A stretch of 64,000 bases of DNA from Deinococcus sp. Leaf326 (GCF_001424185.1 NZ_LMOM01000002.1:133-64132), one strand, 5' to 3'. Shown: positions 55,407 through 62,836, counted from the first letter of the stretch. Program-made: numbers and translations. Notes: generated by a model from the letters alone, not told the origin.

Positions 55407-55503
55407 GCGGTATATCGTGCTCTACCAGTTGAGCTACGGCGCTTGCGCGACCGGCGGGACTCGAACCCGCAACCCCGTCATCCGTAATGAAGTAACCGCG
55501 AAC
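55384..55503 (-). ncRNA. yrlA: Y RNA of the YrlA type with a tRNA-like module
   Basis: The ends pair perfectly over 9 bp: GTTCGCGGT (55503-55495) with ACCGCGAAC (55411-55403). Between them, in this order, are a canonical T-arm (GCGGG-TTCGAGT-CCCGC, 55470-55454), an acceptor-like stem CGG(U)CGC capped by the tetraloop GCAA and closed by GCGCCG (55453-55437), UA, and a canonical D-arm (GCTC-AACTGGTA-GAGC, 55434-55419). So tRNA halves are in permuted order and the acceptor is a closed hairpin, as in bacterial YrlA RNAs that mimic tRNA. Y RNAs regulate and tether Ro60. The 5' end is not defined; a 7-bp hairpin (55503-55520) adjoins it. It lies 29 bases upstream of the rsr start. A tRNA gene is excluded because the halves are out of order. 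Confidence 0.85.
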
Positions 55504-55667
55504 TTCGCCACCCGGCGAAGGGTGCACTGAGGGAACGGACGGACACGGTGTTGGTTTCTTGGATAGAGAAGTAACCGTGCCCTTCACCACTCAGGCTCGC
55601 TCAGAGTACCGACGTGTGCTGGAAACCCCAATAGCGCTGTTGACCTATACGCGTTGGAGCCAAATGC

Positions 55668-56234
55668 TTACCTCGCGCGCCTACTGCGCGCATTCAGTGC
55701 ATAGGGGGGAAGGGTGTGGTGCCGATCGGCGAACCGGGGTGCCCAGCGGTACTCGGTGAACTGCCCGGAGAGGTACTCGAGGGTGAGGCGGCGGGCATCG
55801 CGCCAGCCGCGCGCCACGTCGGCGTAGTAGCCCTCCCGACGCAGGCGCACCAGCCAGGGCCGTTGGTTCGTGCTCAGTTCCCCGTCAAGGGCCTTGAGCT
55901 CAATGCGCAGCCCATGCCAGTCCCCGACCGCCACGTCGAGCAGCAGATCCGGGTACCCGGCACGCACCCCCATCAGCTGGAGGCGCAGCGCCTCGGGGCT
56001 GTACAGGCGGCCGTCACGCCCAGTGCGCTTGGCCCTTGCGCCACCGTTCGGCGAGTGGTGAAAGCCCTCGAGGGCGGGCAGGGTGGGCCACGTCTCGGCC
56101 GCCCAGGTGATGAAGCGGATCTGGTGGGCGTTCTCGTCCCAGTGCTCTTCTTGGACCGAATGCAGCTTGCAGGCGTAGGCCTCGTCCTCGGCCACCGCCT
56201 GGGCCAGCAGCCTGGCCGCGAGCGCCCGGCTCAC
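55668..56234 (-). CDS. VRR-NUC domain nuclease
   Basis: The 188-residue protein has His-His-Ser-Pro-Asn-Gly-Gly-Ala-Arg (about 59-67), Gly-Tyr-Pro-Asp-Leu-Leu-Leu-Asp-Val and Leu-Arg-Ile-Glu-Leu-Lys-Ala, the Asp...Glu-x-Lys core of the PD-(D/E)XK-type VRR-NUC family; then Asn-Gln-Arg-Pro-Trp-Leu and Tyr-Ala-Asp-Val-Ala-Arg-Gly-Trp. Phage members cut branched or flap DNA during replication and recombination. GTG start overlaps the previous stop. A gap of about 160 bases with the Y RNA leader follows. Confidence 0.8.
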   Translation of the reverse strand: MSRALAARLLAQAVAEDEAYACKLHSVQEEHWDENAHQIRFITWAAETWPTLPALEGFHHSPNGGARAKRTGRDGRLYSPEALRLQLMGVRAGYPDLLLDVAVGDWHGLRIELKALDGELSTNQRPWLVRLRREGYYADVARGWRDARRLTLEYLSGQFTEYRWAPRFADRHHTLPPYALNARSRRAR

Positions 56235-56737
56235 CGGCGCTCCTGGGCCAGCAGCGCGTCGGCCACCGCGTCGCCATGCGCGTCGCGCACCCGGCGCAGG
56301 AAGGGCGCGAACACCTGGTTCTCCCAGATGGTGTCCCGGCGCTCTACCCCAGCAGGGGTGAGGACGAAGCCCCGCGCGTGGCCGTGCTGCACGAACTCGA
56401 CATAGGGTTGCCCCCCGGGCGGCCGCTCGATCAGGCGGTTCCAGGCCTTCACGGCCTGGTCAGTGGGGGTCTCGGGTTCCTTCCCCAGAGCGGTGTAATC
56501 CGGGTACCGCCCGCGGATACGGCGCAGCGCCTCGATGCGCGACGTGGGTGAGGTGCGGTCGTCGGTCAGGACGTTCAGGAAGTGCAGCTCGAGGGAAAGA
56601 CGGGCAGGGACGACGGCGAGCTGCGGCAATGTGGGGGTCAAGAAGAAACGTTCTCCAGTCGGGACCTGGTCGAGAGGGCGGAGAGGGAAAGTGGAGTGGG
56701 GCCTACCCGCTGAGGCGCAGGCCTGCGCCGTACTCAC
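56231..56737 (-). CDS. Hypothetical phage protein, 168 residues
   Basis: GTG 56737 overlaps the RNA-ligase stop. The protein is alpha/beta with Ser-Arg-Ile-Glu-Ala-Leu-Arg-Arg-Ile-Arg-Gly-Arg-Tyr-Pro and Tyr-Val-Glu-Phe-Val-Gln-His-Gly-His-Ala-Arg-Gly. It is translationally linked to both an RNA ligase-like and a nuclease gene. No family is recognised. Confidence 0.5.
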   Translation of the reverse strand: MSTAQACASAGRPHSTFPLRPLDQVPTGERFFLTPTLPQLAVVPARLSLELHFLNVLTDDRTSPTSRIEALRRIRGRYPDYTALGKEPETPTDQAVKAWNRLIERPPGGQPYVEFVQHGHARGFVLTPAGVERRDTIWENQVFAPFLRRVRDAHGDAVADALLAQERR

Positions 56738-57315
56738 GCACTGGTGCCCCGACCCATGCCGGTGAAGTCGCGGAGCTTGACCTTGACCTTGCGGCCGTCG
56801 GGGTGGTGCCAGACCAGCCCCTCCCAGGTCGGCCGCGCCTCGAGGAAAGCCTGCAGGCCTGCGAAGTCACGCGGCGCGTCCGGGACCGGCAGGTCGGTGT
56901 GCGCGACCAGCGTCGGGAAGCCCCGGTGCACGTCCACCTCGGCGCCGCCCTGGATCTTTGGGCCGATCAGCTCGTAGGTGCCGTCCGGGAGGAAGAAGCA
57001 CTGCCGGTCCCAGGCCTGCACGTGGTACTTGCTGGCCGGGTCCTTGCGCAGCACCGGCACCCAGCCGGGCCAGTGGGTGGTGACCGGGTCGGGGTCCGGC
57101 TGGGCAGGCATGAAGTCGGGCGGGGGCACCTTGCCCTTGCCGGCGTTGAAGCGTTTGTAGAACACGCCGTCCTCGACGAGGCAGCAGGTGCCGTCGAGTT
57201 TGCGGTGCGCGAGGCCTTCTCCGGCAGCGACCCACTCGCTGCCAGGCACGAGCTCGTCGCGCGCACGGCGGTCGCCCTCGTAGGCACGCCGGAACAGGCT
57301 GGGGGTCTTTTTCAT
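56734..57315 (-). CDS. RNA ligase-like nucleotidyltransferase
   Basis: The 193-residue protein has the covalent nucleotidyltransferase motif I Lys-Leu-Asp-Gly (Lys39, Asp41, Gly42), a Phe-Tyr-Lys-Arg-Phe motif, and near the C-terminus Glu-Gly-Leu-Val-Trp followed by Lys-Val-Lys-Val-Lys (motifs IV and V). It lacks the OB-fold of DNA ligases, so it resembles small phage RNA ligases of the DUF5565/Rnl type that seal RNA breaks. It lies in the same operon as the Y RNA and rsr, suggesting RNA repair. ATG 57315 overlaps the upstream stop. Confidence 0.75.
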   Translation of the reverse strand: MKKTPSLFRRAYEGDRRARDELVPGSEWVAAGEGLAHRKLDGTCCLVEDGVFYKRFNAGKGKVPPPDFMPAQPDPDPVTTHWPGWVPVLRKDPASKYHVQAWDRQCFFLPDGTYELIGPKIQGGAEVDVHRGFPTLVAHTDLPVPDAPRDFAGLQAFLEARPTWEGLVWHHPDGRKVKVKLRDFTGMGRGTSA

Positions 57316-57563
57316 GGGGTCTCCGAGAACAGCGAGTACTGGCCGTGGATGTTCGCCAGGCGGCGCTTGCGGGCCGCCTCAGCGTCCTTGGCGTTGCGGG
57401 TGTCCTTCAGGTCGTAGAGGGGGGCGCGCCGCCATCCTGCATCCGGGCAGCGGAACGCGTACTCGGCGACCGGGTCAGCGGTGGGCACCAGGCCGCGCTC
57501 ACGGAGCTTGGTCTTGGTGGCGAGGTGGGAGGGGATGAACTTGTACTCGGGCAGGTGGGGCAC
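57312..57563 (-). CDS. Conserved small phage/actinobacterial-type protein, 83 residues
   Basis: GTG 57563 follows AGGAGG at 7 bases. The motif Leu-Ala-Thr-Lys-Thr-Lys-Leu-Arg-Glu-Arg-Gly-Leu-Val-Pro and Tyr-Ala-Phe-Arg-Cys, Leu-Tyr-Asp-Leu occurs in many small phage and plasmid proteins of unknown function. It overlaps the RNA ligase gene by 4 bases. Confidence 0.55.
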   Translation of the reverse strand: MPHLPEYKFIPSHLATKTKLRERGLVPTADPVAEYAFRCPDAGWRRAPLYDLKDTRNAKDAEAARKRRLANIHGQYSLFSETP

Positions 57564-57590
57564 GGCACAACCTCCTGGGGGTCAGGAACT

Positions 57591-57893
57591 TCAGCGGGGC
57601 AGCTCGACGACGTGACGGGTGGCGAAGTGGCCGTCCGGGCCCCGGAAGGGACCGGCGATGGTGCCCCGGTACTGGGCGCCGCTCGGGAAGGGCATCCCAT
57701 TGCGCACGAGTACGAAGGCGCGCTGGACGCGGGGCGTGAGGTCGGCGCGGTCGACACGCACCCAGATCGTCGGGCGGTGCTGGGGGCCAGTGACGCCGAC
57801 GGCGACCACTTCGGCGTGGAGGGAGAGCGGGAGGGCCAGGGCACTCTCCACGAGCAGCTGATGCTCCTGGATGTGGTGGGGGTCAGGGGTCAT
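57591..57893 (-). CDS. Small phage protein (DUF7352-like), 100 residues
   Basis: The pattern Ile-Trp-Val-Arg-Val-Asp, Arg-Ala-Phe-Val-Leu-Val-Arg-Asn-Gly, Tyr-Arg-Gly-Thr matches the neighbouring gene at 57912 (Leu-Trp-Ile-Gln-Val-Asp, Arg-Ala-Phe-Glu-Val-Phe-Gly-Thr-Gly, Tyr-Ala-Thr-Tyr). The two are probably old duplicates. AAAGGA precedes ATG 57893. Function unknown. Confidence 0.5.
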   Translation of the reverse strand: MTPDPHHIQEHQLLVESALALPLSLHAEVVAVGVTGPQHRPTIWVRVDRADLTPRVQRAFVLVRNGMPFPSGAQYRGTIAGPFRGPDGHFATRHVVELPR

Positions 57894-57911
57894 GAGGTCC
57901 TTTCAGGAGGC

Positions 57912-58190
57912 CTAGGCGGTCGGCCGCGGCACTTCGAAGATGTGCCAGACGAACGGGCCGTTCAGGACGGTGGCGATGTAGGTGGCGTACAACGGCAGCG
58001 GTTGGCCTGTGCCAAAGACTTCGAAGGCGCGCTCGAGCGGCGCACTGTCGGGGTCGACCTGTATCCACAGGCACAGCTCCCCGTTCTGCATGGCGGCCAT
58101 GCGGGGAAGGGCGAAGCTTGGCAGGGTCAGGACGGTGACCGAGGCCTCGTCCAGCGGCGTGAGCGGATACTTGTACATCACCTGGGGCAC
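57912..58190 (-). CDS. Small phage protein (DUF7352-like), 92 residues
   Basis: GTG 58190 has GGGAGG upstream. The protein has Met-Tyr-Lys-Tyr-Pro-Leu-Thr-Pro-Leu at its start and Phe-Val-Trp-His-Ile-Phe-Glu-Val at its end, as in widespread small phage proteins of unknown function. The Tyr-Pro-Leu-Thr-Pro-Leu motif recurs in 58701-59006. Confidence 0.55.
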   Translation of the reverse strand: MPQVMYKYPLTPLDEASVTVLTLPSFALPRMAAMQNGELCLWIQVDPDSAPLERAFEVFGTGQPLPLYATYIATVLNGPFVWHIFEVPRPTA

Positions 58191-58612
58191 GGCGTACCTC
58201 CCTCAGCGCGGGTCCAGATGCTGCGCCAGTCACCCCGGTATCCCTGCTTGACCTCGGCGGTGTGCTCGCTGCCAGTGCTGCCGGACTTGATGGGGAGGCT
58301 GTGCCGGCTCAACTCGATCCCGGCCTCGGTGGCCGCAGCGCACAGCACCGTGTCGGGGTCGTAGTCCGTCCAGGCGGAGCAGCGGCCATTCCGGCTCAAC
58401 TGGGCCTGGAAGTGGCGGGCCAGGGCAGCCTCGAAGCGGGCGGCCTCCTCGGGGGTGTGATACTCACGAGCGGCGAGGCCAACCATCAGGACGGCCGCCA
58501 GCCCGCCTGTGGCGCTGTCATCGCCGTTGTCCTGGGGGGCGATGCGGGTGAGAAAGCCCGCCCACCATGCAGCCAGGGCGAGCGCGGGGGCAGTGGGTTC
58601 AGTGGGGGTCAA
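58178..58612 (-). CDS. Hypothetical phage protein, 144 residues
   Basis: TTG 58612 has GGAGG at 6 bases, so this start is preferred though not standard. The protein is helical with an Ala-rich half (Ala-Leu-Ala-Ala-Trp-Trp-Ala-Gly-Phe; Ala-Ala-Arg-Phe-Glu-Ala-Ala-Leu-Ala-Arg-His) and a Cys/Trp-containing end. It overlaps the next gene by 13 bases. Confidence 0.5.
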   Translation of the reverse strand: MTPTEPTAPALALAAWWAGFLTRIAPQDNGDDSATGGLAAVLMVGLAAREYHTPEEAARFEAALARHFQAQLSRNGRCSAWTDYDPDTVLCAAATEAGIELSRHSLPIKSGSTGSEHTAEVKQGYRGDWRSIWTRAEGGTPCPR

Positions 58613-58700
58613 GACAAGCCTCCAGGCAATGAGAAGCCCGCCTCGGCGCGGTGGCCGGTGCGGGCAGGGGGTGGTGCAGCAGATTGAGAAGCGGGTTAGG

Positions 58701-59006
58701 TTAAGGCGCGCCTACAGCGGCATAGAAGATCGGGTCAGCATGAACAGGACAACCGTACAGGTGGATCGCCGACCGGACATTCTGTTCATCAGTCATGTCC
58801 AGATCTGCCTCAGGCGTCCACAGACTGGAGAACAACTCCCGGCCCTCCAGATGGAGACCCGGCAAAATCTGGCGGAGCCAAGCCCTGGGCGTGAACTCCA
58901 TAGGTGCACTGCCCTCAAGCGGGGTCAGGGGGTAAATGAAGGCGACATCGTCCAGCTCAACAGCGGCATACCGTGTGGGACCCAGCGTTGTTTCGAAGCA
59001 CTTCAC
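58701..59006 (-). CDS. Small phage protein related to 57912, 101 residues
   Basis: The sequence carries Tyr-Pro-Leu-Thr-Pro-Leu like the 57912 protein, with a different C-terminal half and two cysteines. GTG 59006 lies inside an AAGGAGGTGA ribosome site, so the true start may be a downstream non-standard codon. It has its own spacing on both sides. Function unknown. Confidence 0.45.
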   Translation of the reverse strand: MKCFETTLGPTRYAAVELDDVAFIYPLTPLEGSAPMEFTPRAWLRQILPGLHLEGRELFSSLWTPEADLDMTDEQNVRSAIHLYGCPVHADPIFYAAVGAP

Positions 59007-59053
59007 CTCCTTAGATTAAGGGATGATGTAGGTTTCTAGGATGAGTCATATTC

Positions 59054-59467
59054 TCAGACTCGGGGTGTCACACCCCCCATTACCGGCCTAGAAAAGCGCT
59101 TCACCACGGACCTCATCTGCGCCCAGCGGCGCCGGCCCCAACCGCCAATATCGTCATCGGACCAGTCCAGCACCGCCAGGAGCTGGCAGACGTCGAACAC
59201 CACTGTCGTCAGGTGCCCCCCCGCTCCGTTCAAAAGGAACATCCCTGGCAGCAGCAGCAATGGCCCGAAGCGGTACACCATCCCCGCACTGGGCTTGCCC
59301 ATCCGCCGGCACAGCACCCCGTACCCCATCTGCCCCAGCGCCACGATCAGCAAGGTCAGCAGCAGCGCCCGCACCCCGCCCACCTCGTCGACCAGAAAAC
59401 TGATGGCCGTGCTCAGCATCACCAGCCAGAACCCCACCATGAACCACTTGCTCTGCCGGGGCGTCAC
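59054..59467 (-). CDS. Phage membrane protein, 137 residues
   Basis: Three or four hydrophobic segments are visible (Met-Val-Gly-Phe-Trp-Leu-Val-Met-Leu; Ala-Leu-Leu-Leu-Thr-Leu-Leu-Ile-Val-Ala-Leu; Leu-Leu-Leu-Leu-Pro-Gly-Met-Phe-Leu-Leu), with a basic C-terminal tail. GTG overlaps the previous stop. An early membrane protein may act in exclusion or host takeover; not assigned. Confidence 0.5.
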   Translation of the reverse strand: MTPRQSKWFMVGFWLVMLSTAISFLVDEVGGVRALLLTLLIVALGQMGYGVLCRRMGKPSAGMVYRFGPLLLLPGMFLLNGAGGHLTTVVFDVCQLLAVLDWSDDDIGGWGRRRWAQMRSVVKRFSRPVMGGVTPRV

Positions 59468-59670
59468 GCGGACACCGCCCGCCCCACGATGGGTTCCGCC
59501 TGGTCAAGGCCAAACACGCCGGTCATCCGCTCGTCACAGCCGTCCCGGACCTTGAGCACCCCCCGAGGCAACTCGCCCGGGCGGGGACGCAGGCCCATCG
59601 CTTCCAACTCGTCATGGGTGTGCAGACCCGCGGGGGCCTGCTGCCGGTACATCGGCGTTCTGGTGGTCAT
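59464..59670 (-). CDS. Small phage protein, 68 residues
   Basis: ATG 59670 with GAGG upstream is preferred to ATG 59691, which overlaps the previous gene by 14 bases. The product is hydrophilic (Leu-His-Thr-His-Asp-Glu-Leu-Glu-Ala-Met-Gly-Leu-Arg-Pro). Function unknown. Confidence 0.4.
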   Translation of the reverse strand: MTTRTPMYRQQAPAGLHTHDELEAMGLRPRPGELPRGVLKVRDGCDERMTGVFGLDQAEPIVGRAVSA

Positions 59671-59677
59671 CGTCACC

Positions 59678-60109
59678 TCAATCCGCAGCATGGCGGTTCC
59701 TCAGCCGGTACGTACTCAGCCCGTGGGTCAGGCTCTCCCGGCGTGCCCCCAGCATCGCCGCCAGGGCGTACTGGGAATGGACCCCCACATCGATCAACTC
59801 GCCCAACTGCTCCAGGCGCTCGGCCAGCGGGGCCTTGCTCCGCAGTTGGTGCACCCGCACCAGCGCGGTCGTGAACTCGACCTCCCGAGGGGAGGCCTCC
59901 CAGGACACCGTCGCGTCCTTCTCGCCCAGAAACGTCTGTGCCGGCGCCAGCCACGCCATCAGCTCCTCGGGCAGGGCCCCCGAGCCCGGCCACACCACCC
60001 CGGCCGGCAGCAGCACCGTCTCCTCGATGCCGACCACCACCACGACCCCCGCCCGCACCAGAAATCCCTGGTCAGGCTTCGGCCCTTCCAGCGTGCGGTT
60101 GTAGGTCAC
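59678..60109 (-). CDS. Hypothetical phage protein, 143 residues
   Basis: GTG 60109 lies next to the replication initiator's stop (60110). A beta-rich first half (Val-Arg-Ala-Gly-Val-Val-Val-Val-Val-Gly-Ile-Glu-Glu-Thr-Val) and a helical second half ending in a possible HTH (Ala-Leu-Ala-Ala-Met-Leu-Gly-Ala-Arg-Arg-Glu-Ser-Leu-Thr) resemble small regulators with a cyclic-nucleotide-like fold; not confirmed. Confidence 0.5.
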   Translation of the reverse strand: MTYNRTLEGPKPDQGFLVRAGVVVVVGIEETVLLPAGVVWPGSGALPEELMAWLAPAQTFLGEKDATVSWEASPREVEFTTALVRVHQLRSKAPLAERLEQLGELIDVGVHSQYALAAMLGARRESLTHGLSTYRLRNRHAAD

Positions 60110-61912
60110 CTACACCACCTGCTCGTAGTTCCGCTGGAGTTCCAGAAGGCTGATTTCCTGACCTGTGCTGAGCTTCCGGCGTCCTCCGGTGGTGGCTTCG
60201 ACCTGGACTTCCTCGCCAACTGGGCCGCCCTTGCCTGTCACGCGCCGCCACGTCGTCCCGGCCGGGACCAGGGGAGAGGGGGCTTCGGGCTCCGGCGTCG
60301 TGGCCGGCAGCGGGGCGCTGCTGGCCTTCAGGGTTCGCAGCTGGGCGGCCACCGTGCGGTCCACGTTGCGGCCGTTCCCGTCGTCGAAGCGGATCTTGTA
60401 CCGCGCCGCGTTGACCTCCAGCACCACCCCGAGCGTCAGGGTGCCCACCTGGTCGGCGACCGTGCAGCGCTGCCCGGTCTTGAGCTGGGGGTCCTGGCTT
60501 GCGGCCGCCGCAGGGACGCCGCTCTCGGCCGGCGCCTCGGCTTTCACGGCGCCGATCAGGCGGTCGAGGCCGCGCAGGGCCAGCGTGATCATGTTCTCGC
60601 TGCCCACCTCCGCTTCCGCCTGGGCCAGCACCCGGACCCGGTCGATCTCGCCCGGCTCGAGGTGCAACCACCGCGAGCGGGGGAGCTGCCCCGTGCGCGT
60701 TTTCTCGCCCAGGTACTTCGTCAGCGACTTCCCAGCCAGCGCTTTCAGGGCGCGGTAGGTCGGGCTGCCCGGCTTAGCCGCCGGGCGGTCCAGCAGCCCG
60801 GCTACCGGCACCACGGCCTCCAGCCAGTCCGGCCGCGCCGCCGCCCCGCCGCCCGGAACCTGTTCAAGGGCCGTGGCCTGATCGTCCTGGCGTGCAGGGG
60901 GCTGAGTCTCGTCCCGTAGTTTCTGAGGGGGGTCCCCGGACGCGCTAGCGGCCGCGCCGTCAGGCGAGCCCAGGCGGGCCAGTGCCGCCTCCAGCTCTAC
61001 CGGGTCGACTGGAGCCGTCGGCTGTTCGAGGAAGGGCAGGTCCTCAGCGTGGGGTCCAGGCCCAGCTTCCAGCGTGACCGGGTTCCGCAGGCCTTCAGGG
61101 TTTGGGCCAGCGGCCTCCCCCGAGGAGGAGCGTTCCGGTGAGGTCGCGCGTGCGTGTCCAGAAACGTCGTCTACTCCTCTGCTCGAAGTCTCTGAAGAGA
61201 TCTTTGAAGAGATCTCTGTATTTGTATCCATTCTATTCGGGATACGTATCGCGTCTATTCGGGATAGGGTATCCATTCTATTCGGGATACGTATCCCTTC
61301 TATTATGGATACCCCCCCCTCAGCCGGAGCCTCTGCCGGGGCACCCAGTGCCGCAGTCATGACGGCCGTCGCCGTGCCGGATACCACTGCTGGGATGCCC
61401 TCAGTGCGGTCCTTCTTGACATTCGGTCTGGGCGACTCCGCGACCCAGAACCAGCCGGGCGACCCCGGTTCGTCCGCCTTGAGCAGGACCTCCAGGGCTT
61501 CCGGTACTGGCTCGACGAACATCACGTTCGGAATGGGGCGACCGTTGTTGCCGGTAATGGTCCGGAACTCCCGTGTGATCAGGCCACGGTCGACCAGGAA
61601 CTTTACGGCGGCCGTGGCCTGGACTTTAGAGATGCCCAGGAGGTTGGCGTAATAGGCGTAATCGCGCTGGAGCTTGTCGGCCGCAAACTTACGGGTAACA
61701 CGCAACACCTGGCCGGTCATTTCGTCGCGGTGGTAGGTGGGGCGGTACCAGTACAGGTCATCGGCGTAGATCATGATCGACAGGTGCTGGGTGACCCCTT
61801 TCTCACTCTTGAACTCGCGGCGGGTGAAGAAGCTGTGCGGGATGATGTTGCCTTCGAGGTGCAGGCGTCCAATGGCCTCCACCGTGGGGGTGGGCCGTTG
61901 CTCGCGCGTCAT
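60110..61912 (-). CDS. Phage replication initiator-like protein containing the origin
   Basis: The 600-residue protein begins with a winged-helix domain (about 25-140; Tyr-Ala-Tyr-Tyr-Ala-Asn-Leu-Leu-Gly-Ile-Ser-Lys-Val-Gln-Ala-Thr-Ala-Ala-Val-Lys) like those of phage initiators and DnaD/O proteins. A Pro/Ala/Glu-rich linker of about 250 residues follows, with repeats Ile-Arg-Ile-Pro-Asn-Arg-Met-Asp-Thr encoded by DNA iterons (61224-61312). A helical C-terminal part (Lys-Tyr-Leu-Gly-Glu-Lys-Thr-Arg-Thr-Gly) may contact helicase. Iterons within the initiator gene are the lambda O pattern. ATG 61912 is the first of the operon after a control region. Confidence 0.65.
   Translation of the reverse strand: MTREQRPTPTVEAIGRLHLEGNIIPHSFFTRREFKSEKGVTQHLSIMIYADDLYWYRPTYHRDEMTGQVLRVTRKFAADKLQRDYAYYANLLGISKVQATAAVKFLVDRGLITREFRTITGNNGRPIPNVMFVEPVPEALEVLLKADEPGSPGWFWVAESPRPNVKKDRTEGIPAVVSGTATAVMTAALGAPAEAPAEGGVSIIEGIRIPNRMDTLSRIDAIRIPNRMDTNTEISSKISSETSSRGVDDVSGHARATSPERSSSGEAAGPNPEGLRNPVTLEAGPGPHAEDLPFLEQPTAPVDPVELEAALARLGSPDGAAASASGDPPQKLRDETQPPARQDDQATALEQVPGGGAAARPDWLEAVVPVAGLLDRPAAKPGSPTYRALKALAGKSLTKYLGEKTRTGQLPRSRWLHLEPGEIDRVRVLAQAEAEVGSENMITLALRGLDRLIGAVKAEAPAESGVPAAAASQDPQLKTGQRCTVADQVGTLTLGVVLEVNAARYKIRFDDGNGRNVDRTVAAQLRTLKASSAPLPATTPEPEAPSPLVPAGTTWRRVTGKGGPVGEEVQVEATTGGRRKLSTGQEISLLELQRNYEQVV
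61224..61312 (+). repeat. Iterons: probable phage replication origin
   Basis: tctattcgggata occurs at 61232, 61254 and 61277, with a variant (tctattatggata) at 61299, a regular 22-23 bp spacing of about two helix turns. A longer 27-bp block is directly repeated at 61224-61250 and 61269-61295. GGGATACGTATCCC (61284-61297) is a perfect palindrome. They lie inside the initiator gene. Confidence 0.7.
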
Positions 61913-62064
61913 GGCCGGGCCTGCGGGTGAAGGGGACGTGCAGGGCTGGCCGTGCGGCCGCTTTGGCCGCTGAGTTGTTGTTCTGTGGACACTTCGTTTC
62001 CTCGGACGGTTCCACCTCTAGGGTGGCGAGGGCCTTCCGCTTTCACGGATTGGGGGTTGTACGA

Positions 62065-62099
62065 TTGACCCCAGCACATAGGCCGTCTAAACTATGTGC
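62065..62099 (+). promoter_or_regulatory. Operator-like palindrome with promoter elements
   Basis: gcacatag (62074-62081) and ctatgtgc (62092-62099) form a perfect inverted repeat. On the plus strand TTGACC (62065-62070), 17 bp and TAAACT (62088-62093) resemble a promoter. The 339-bp region 61913-62251 has no gene; this palindrome and the hairpin at 62161 are the only structure I see. It probably controls the initiator operon. Confidence 0.5.
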
Positions 62100-62160
62100 A
62101 GGCCGCTAACCCGTCTGGGTCAGTTGGTTCAGAGCCCGTTCAAAACTCTGGTAGCTGTTG

Positions 62161-62192
62161 AAGGTCCTAGTGTTCTCAGGCACTAGGGCCTT
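62161..62192. terminator. Hairpin in the control region
   Basis: aaggtcctagtg (62161-62172) and cactagggcctt (62181-62192) pair at 11 of 12 positions. A weak T-rich stretch follows on the plus strand. It may stop transcription entering from the genes at 62252-63959. Confidence 0.5.
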
Positions 62193-62251
62193 CGCCTTTC
62201 AGGCCGATGTCATCGGGGCCTTACCGGGGTAGGGGCAGCTTACCAAAATTC

Positions 62252-62836
62252 TCATGCTAAAGCTGCGGCAATTCGCGCGCGCTTCCAGGCTTGAAGTTGG
62301 GGGCCGAATTTGCGTCTGAGCCAAGAGATTTCCTCCAACAGCTCTGCTCGTTTCATTCCCTTCACGACGTCGTCCCGGATGTCCATTCCCCAGGGGCTCA
62401 GGCCCGCCCGCCAGGGGGCGGTGCGGTCGACGAGGGCGGCTCGGATGGCGTCGTCAGGAAACTCCGGGTCCTCGGGTGGGGGCGGAGGTTCAGCGTCATC
62501 CTTCGCCTTGGCCTTGACTGGGGCCTCGATGAGCGGGGGGTCTTCGGGTTTGAGGACGAGGTACCAGCGGTGGCCGCGTTCTTCCCAGCTCGTGCTCCAG
62601 GCGAGCCAGCCGGTGGCCTGGGCGACGTGCTGCCCGTCCTCGTCGGTGGGGCGGCCGCCTGGGCGGCTGAGTGCGATGAACTCGCCCTCGGCGGTGCCCA
62701 CGCGGAGGCGCAGGCCGTCCTCCAGCGTGTGGGCAGGCTGGGAGCCGTCCTCCCGACTCTGGCTGAGGAGCCGCATCAGGGTCTCGGTCAGCGTCTCCGG
62801 AGCCGGTGCACTGGGGGAGGCCTCGAACAGCGTCAC
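62252..62836 (-). CDS. Hypothetical phage protein, 194 residues
   Basis: GTG 62836 overlaps the upstream stop (GTGA). It has a central beta part (Trp-Leu-Ala-Trp-Ser-Thr-Ser-Trp-Glu-Glu-Arg-Gly-His-Arg-Trp-Tyr-Leu), a Pro-rich linker and a basic C-terminal helix. A hairpin follows 60 bases after its stop. No family is recognised. Confidence 0.5.
   Translation of the reverse strand: MTLFEASPSAPAPETLTETLMRLLSQSREDGSQPAHTLEDGLRLRVGTAEGEFIALSRPGGRPTDEDGQHVAQATGWLAWSTSWEERGHRWYLVLKPEDPPLIEAPVKAKAKDDAEPPPPPEDPEFPDDAIRAALVDRTAPWRAGLSPWGMDIRDDVVKGMKRAELLEEISWLRRKFGPQLQAWKRARIAAALA

Noticed and set aside
55419..55510. tRNA gene (Arg-like loop TTACGGA) at the rsr upstream region
   Set aside because: The T-arm lies 5' of the D-arm and the acceptor-like stem is closed by a GCAA loop, so no tRNA can be made; the Y RNA explanation accounts for all pairings.
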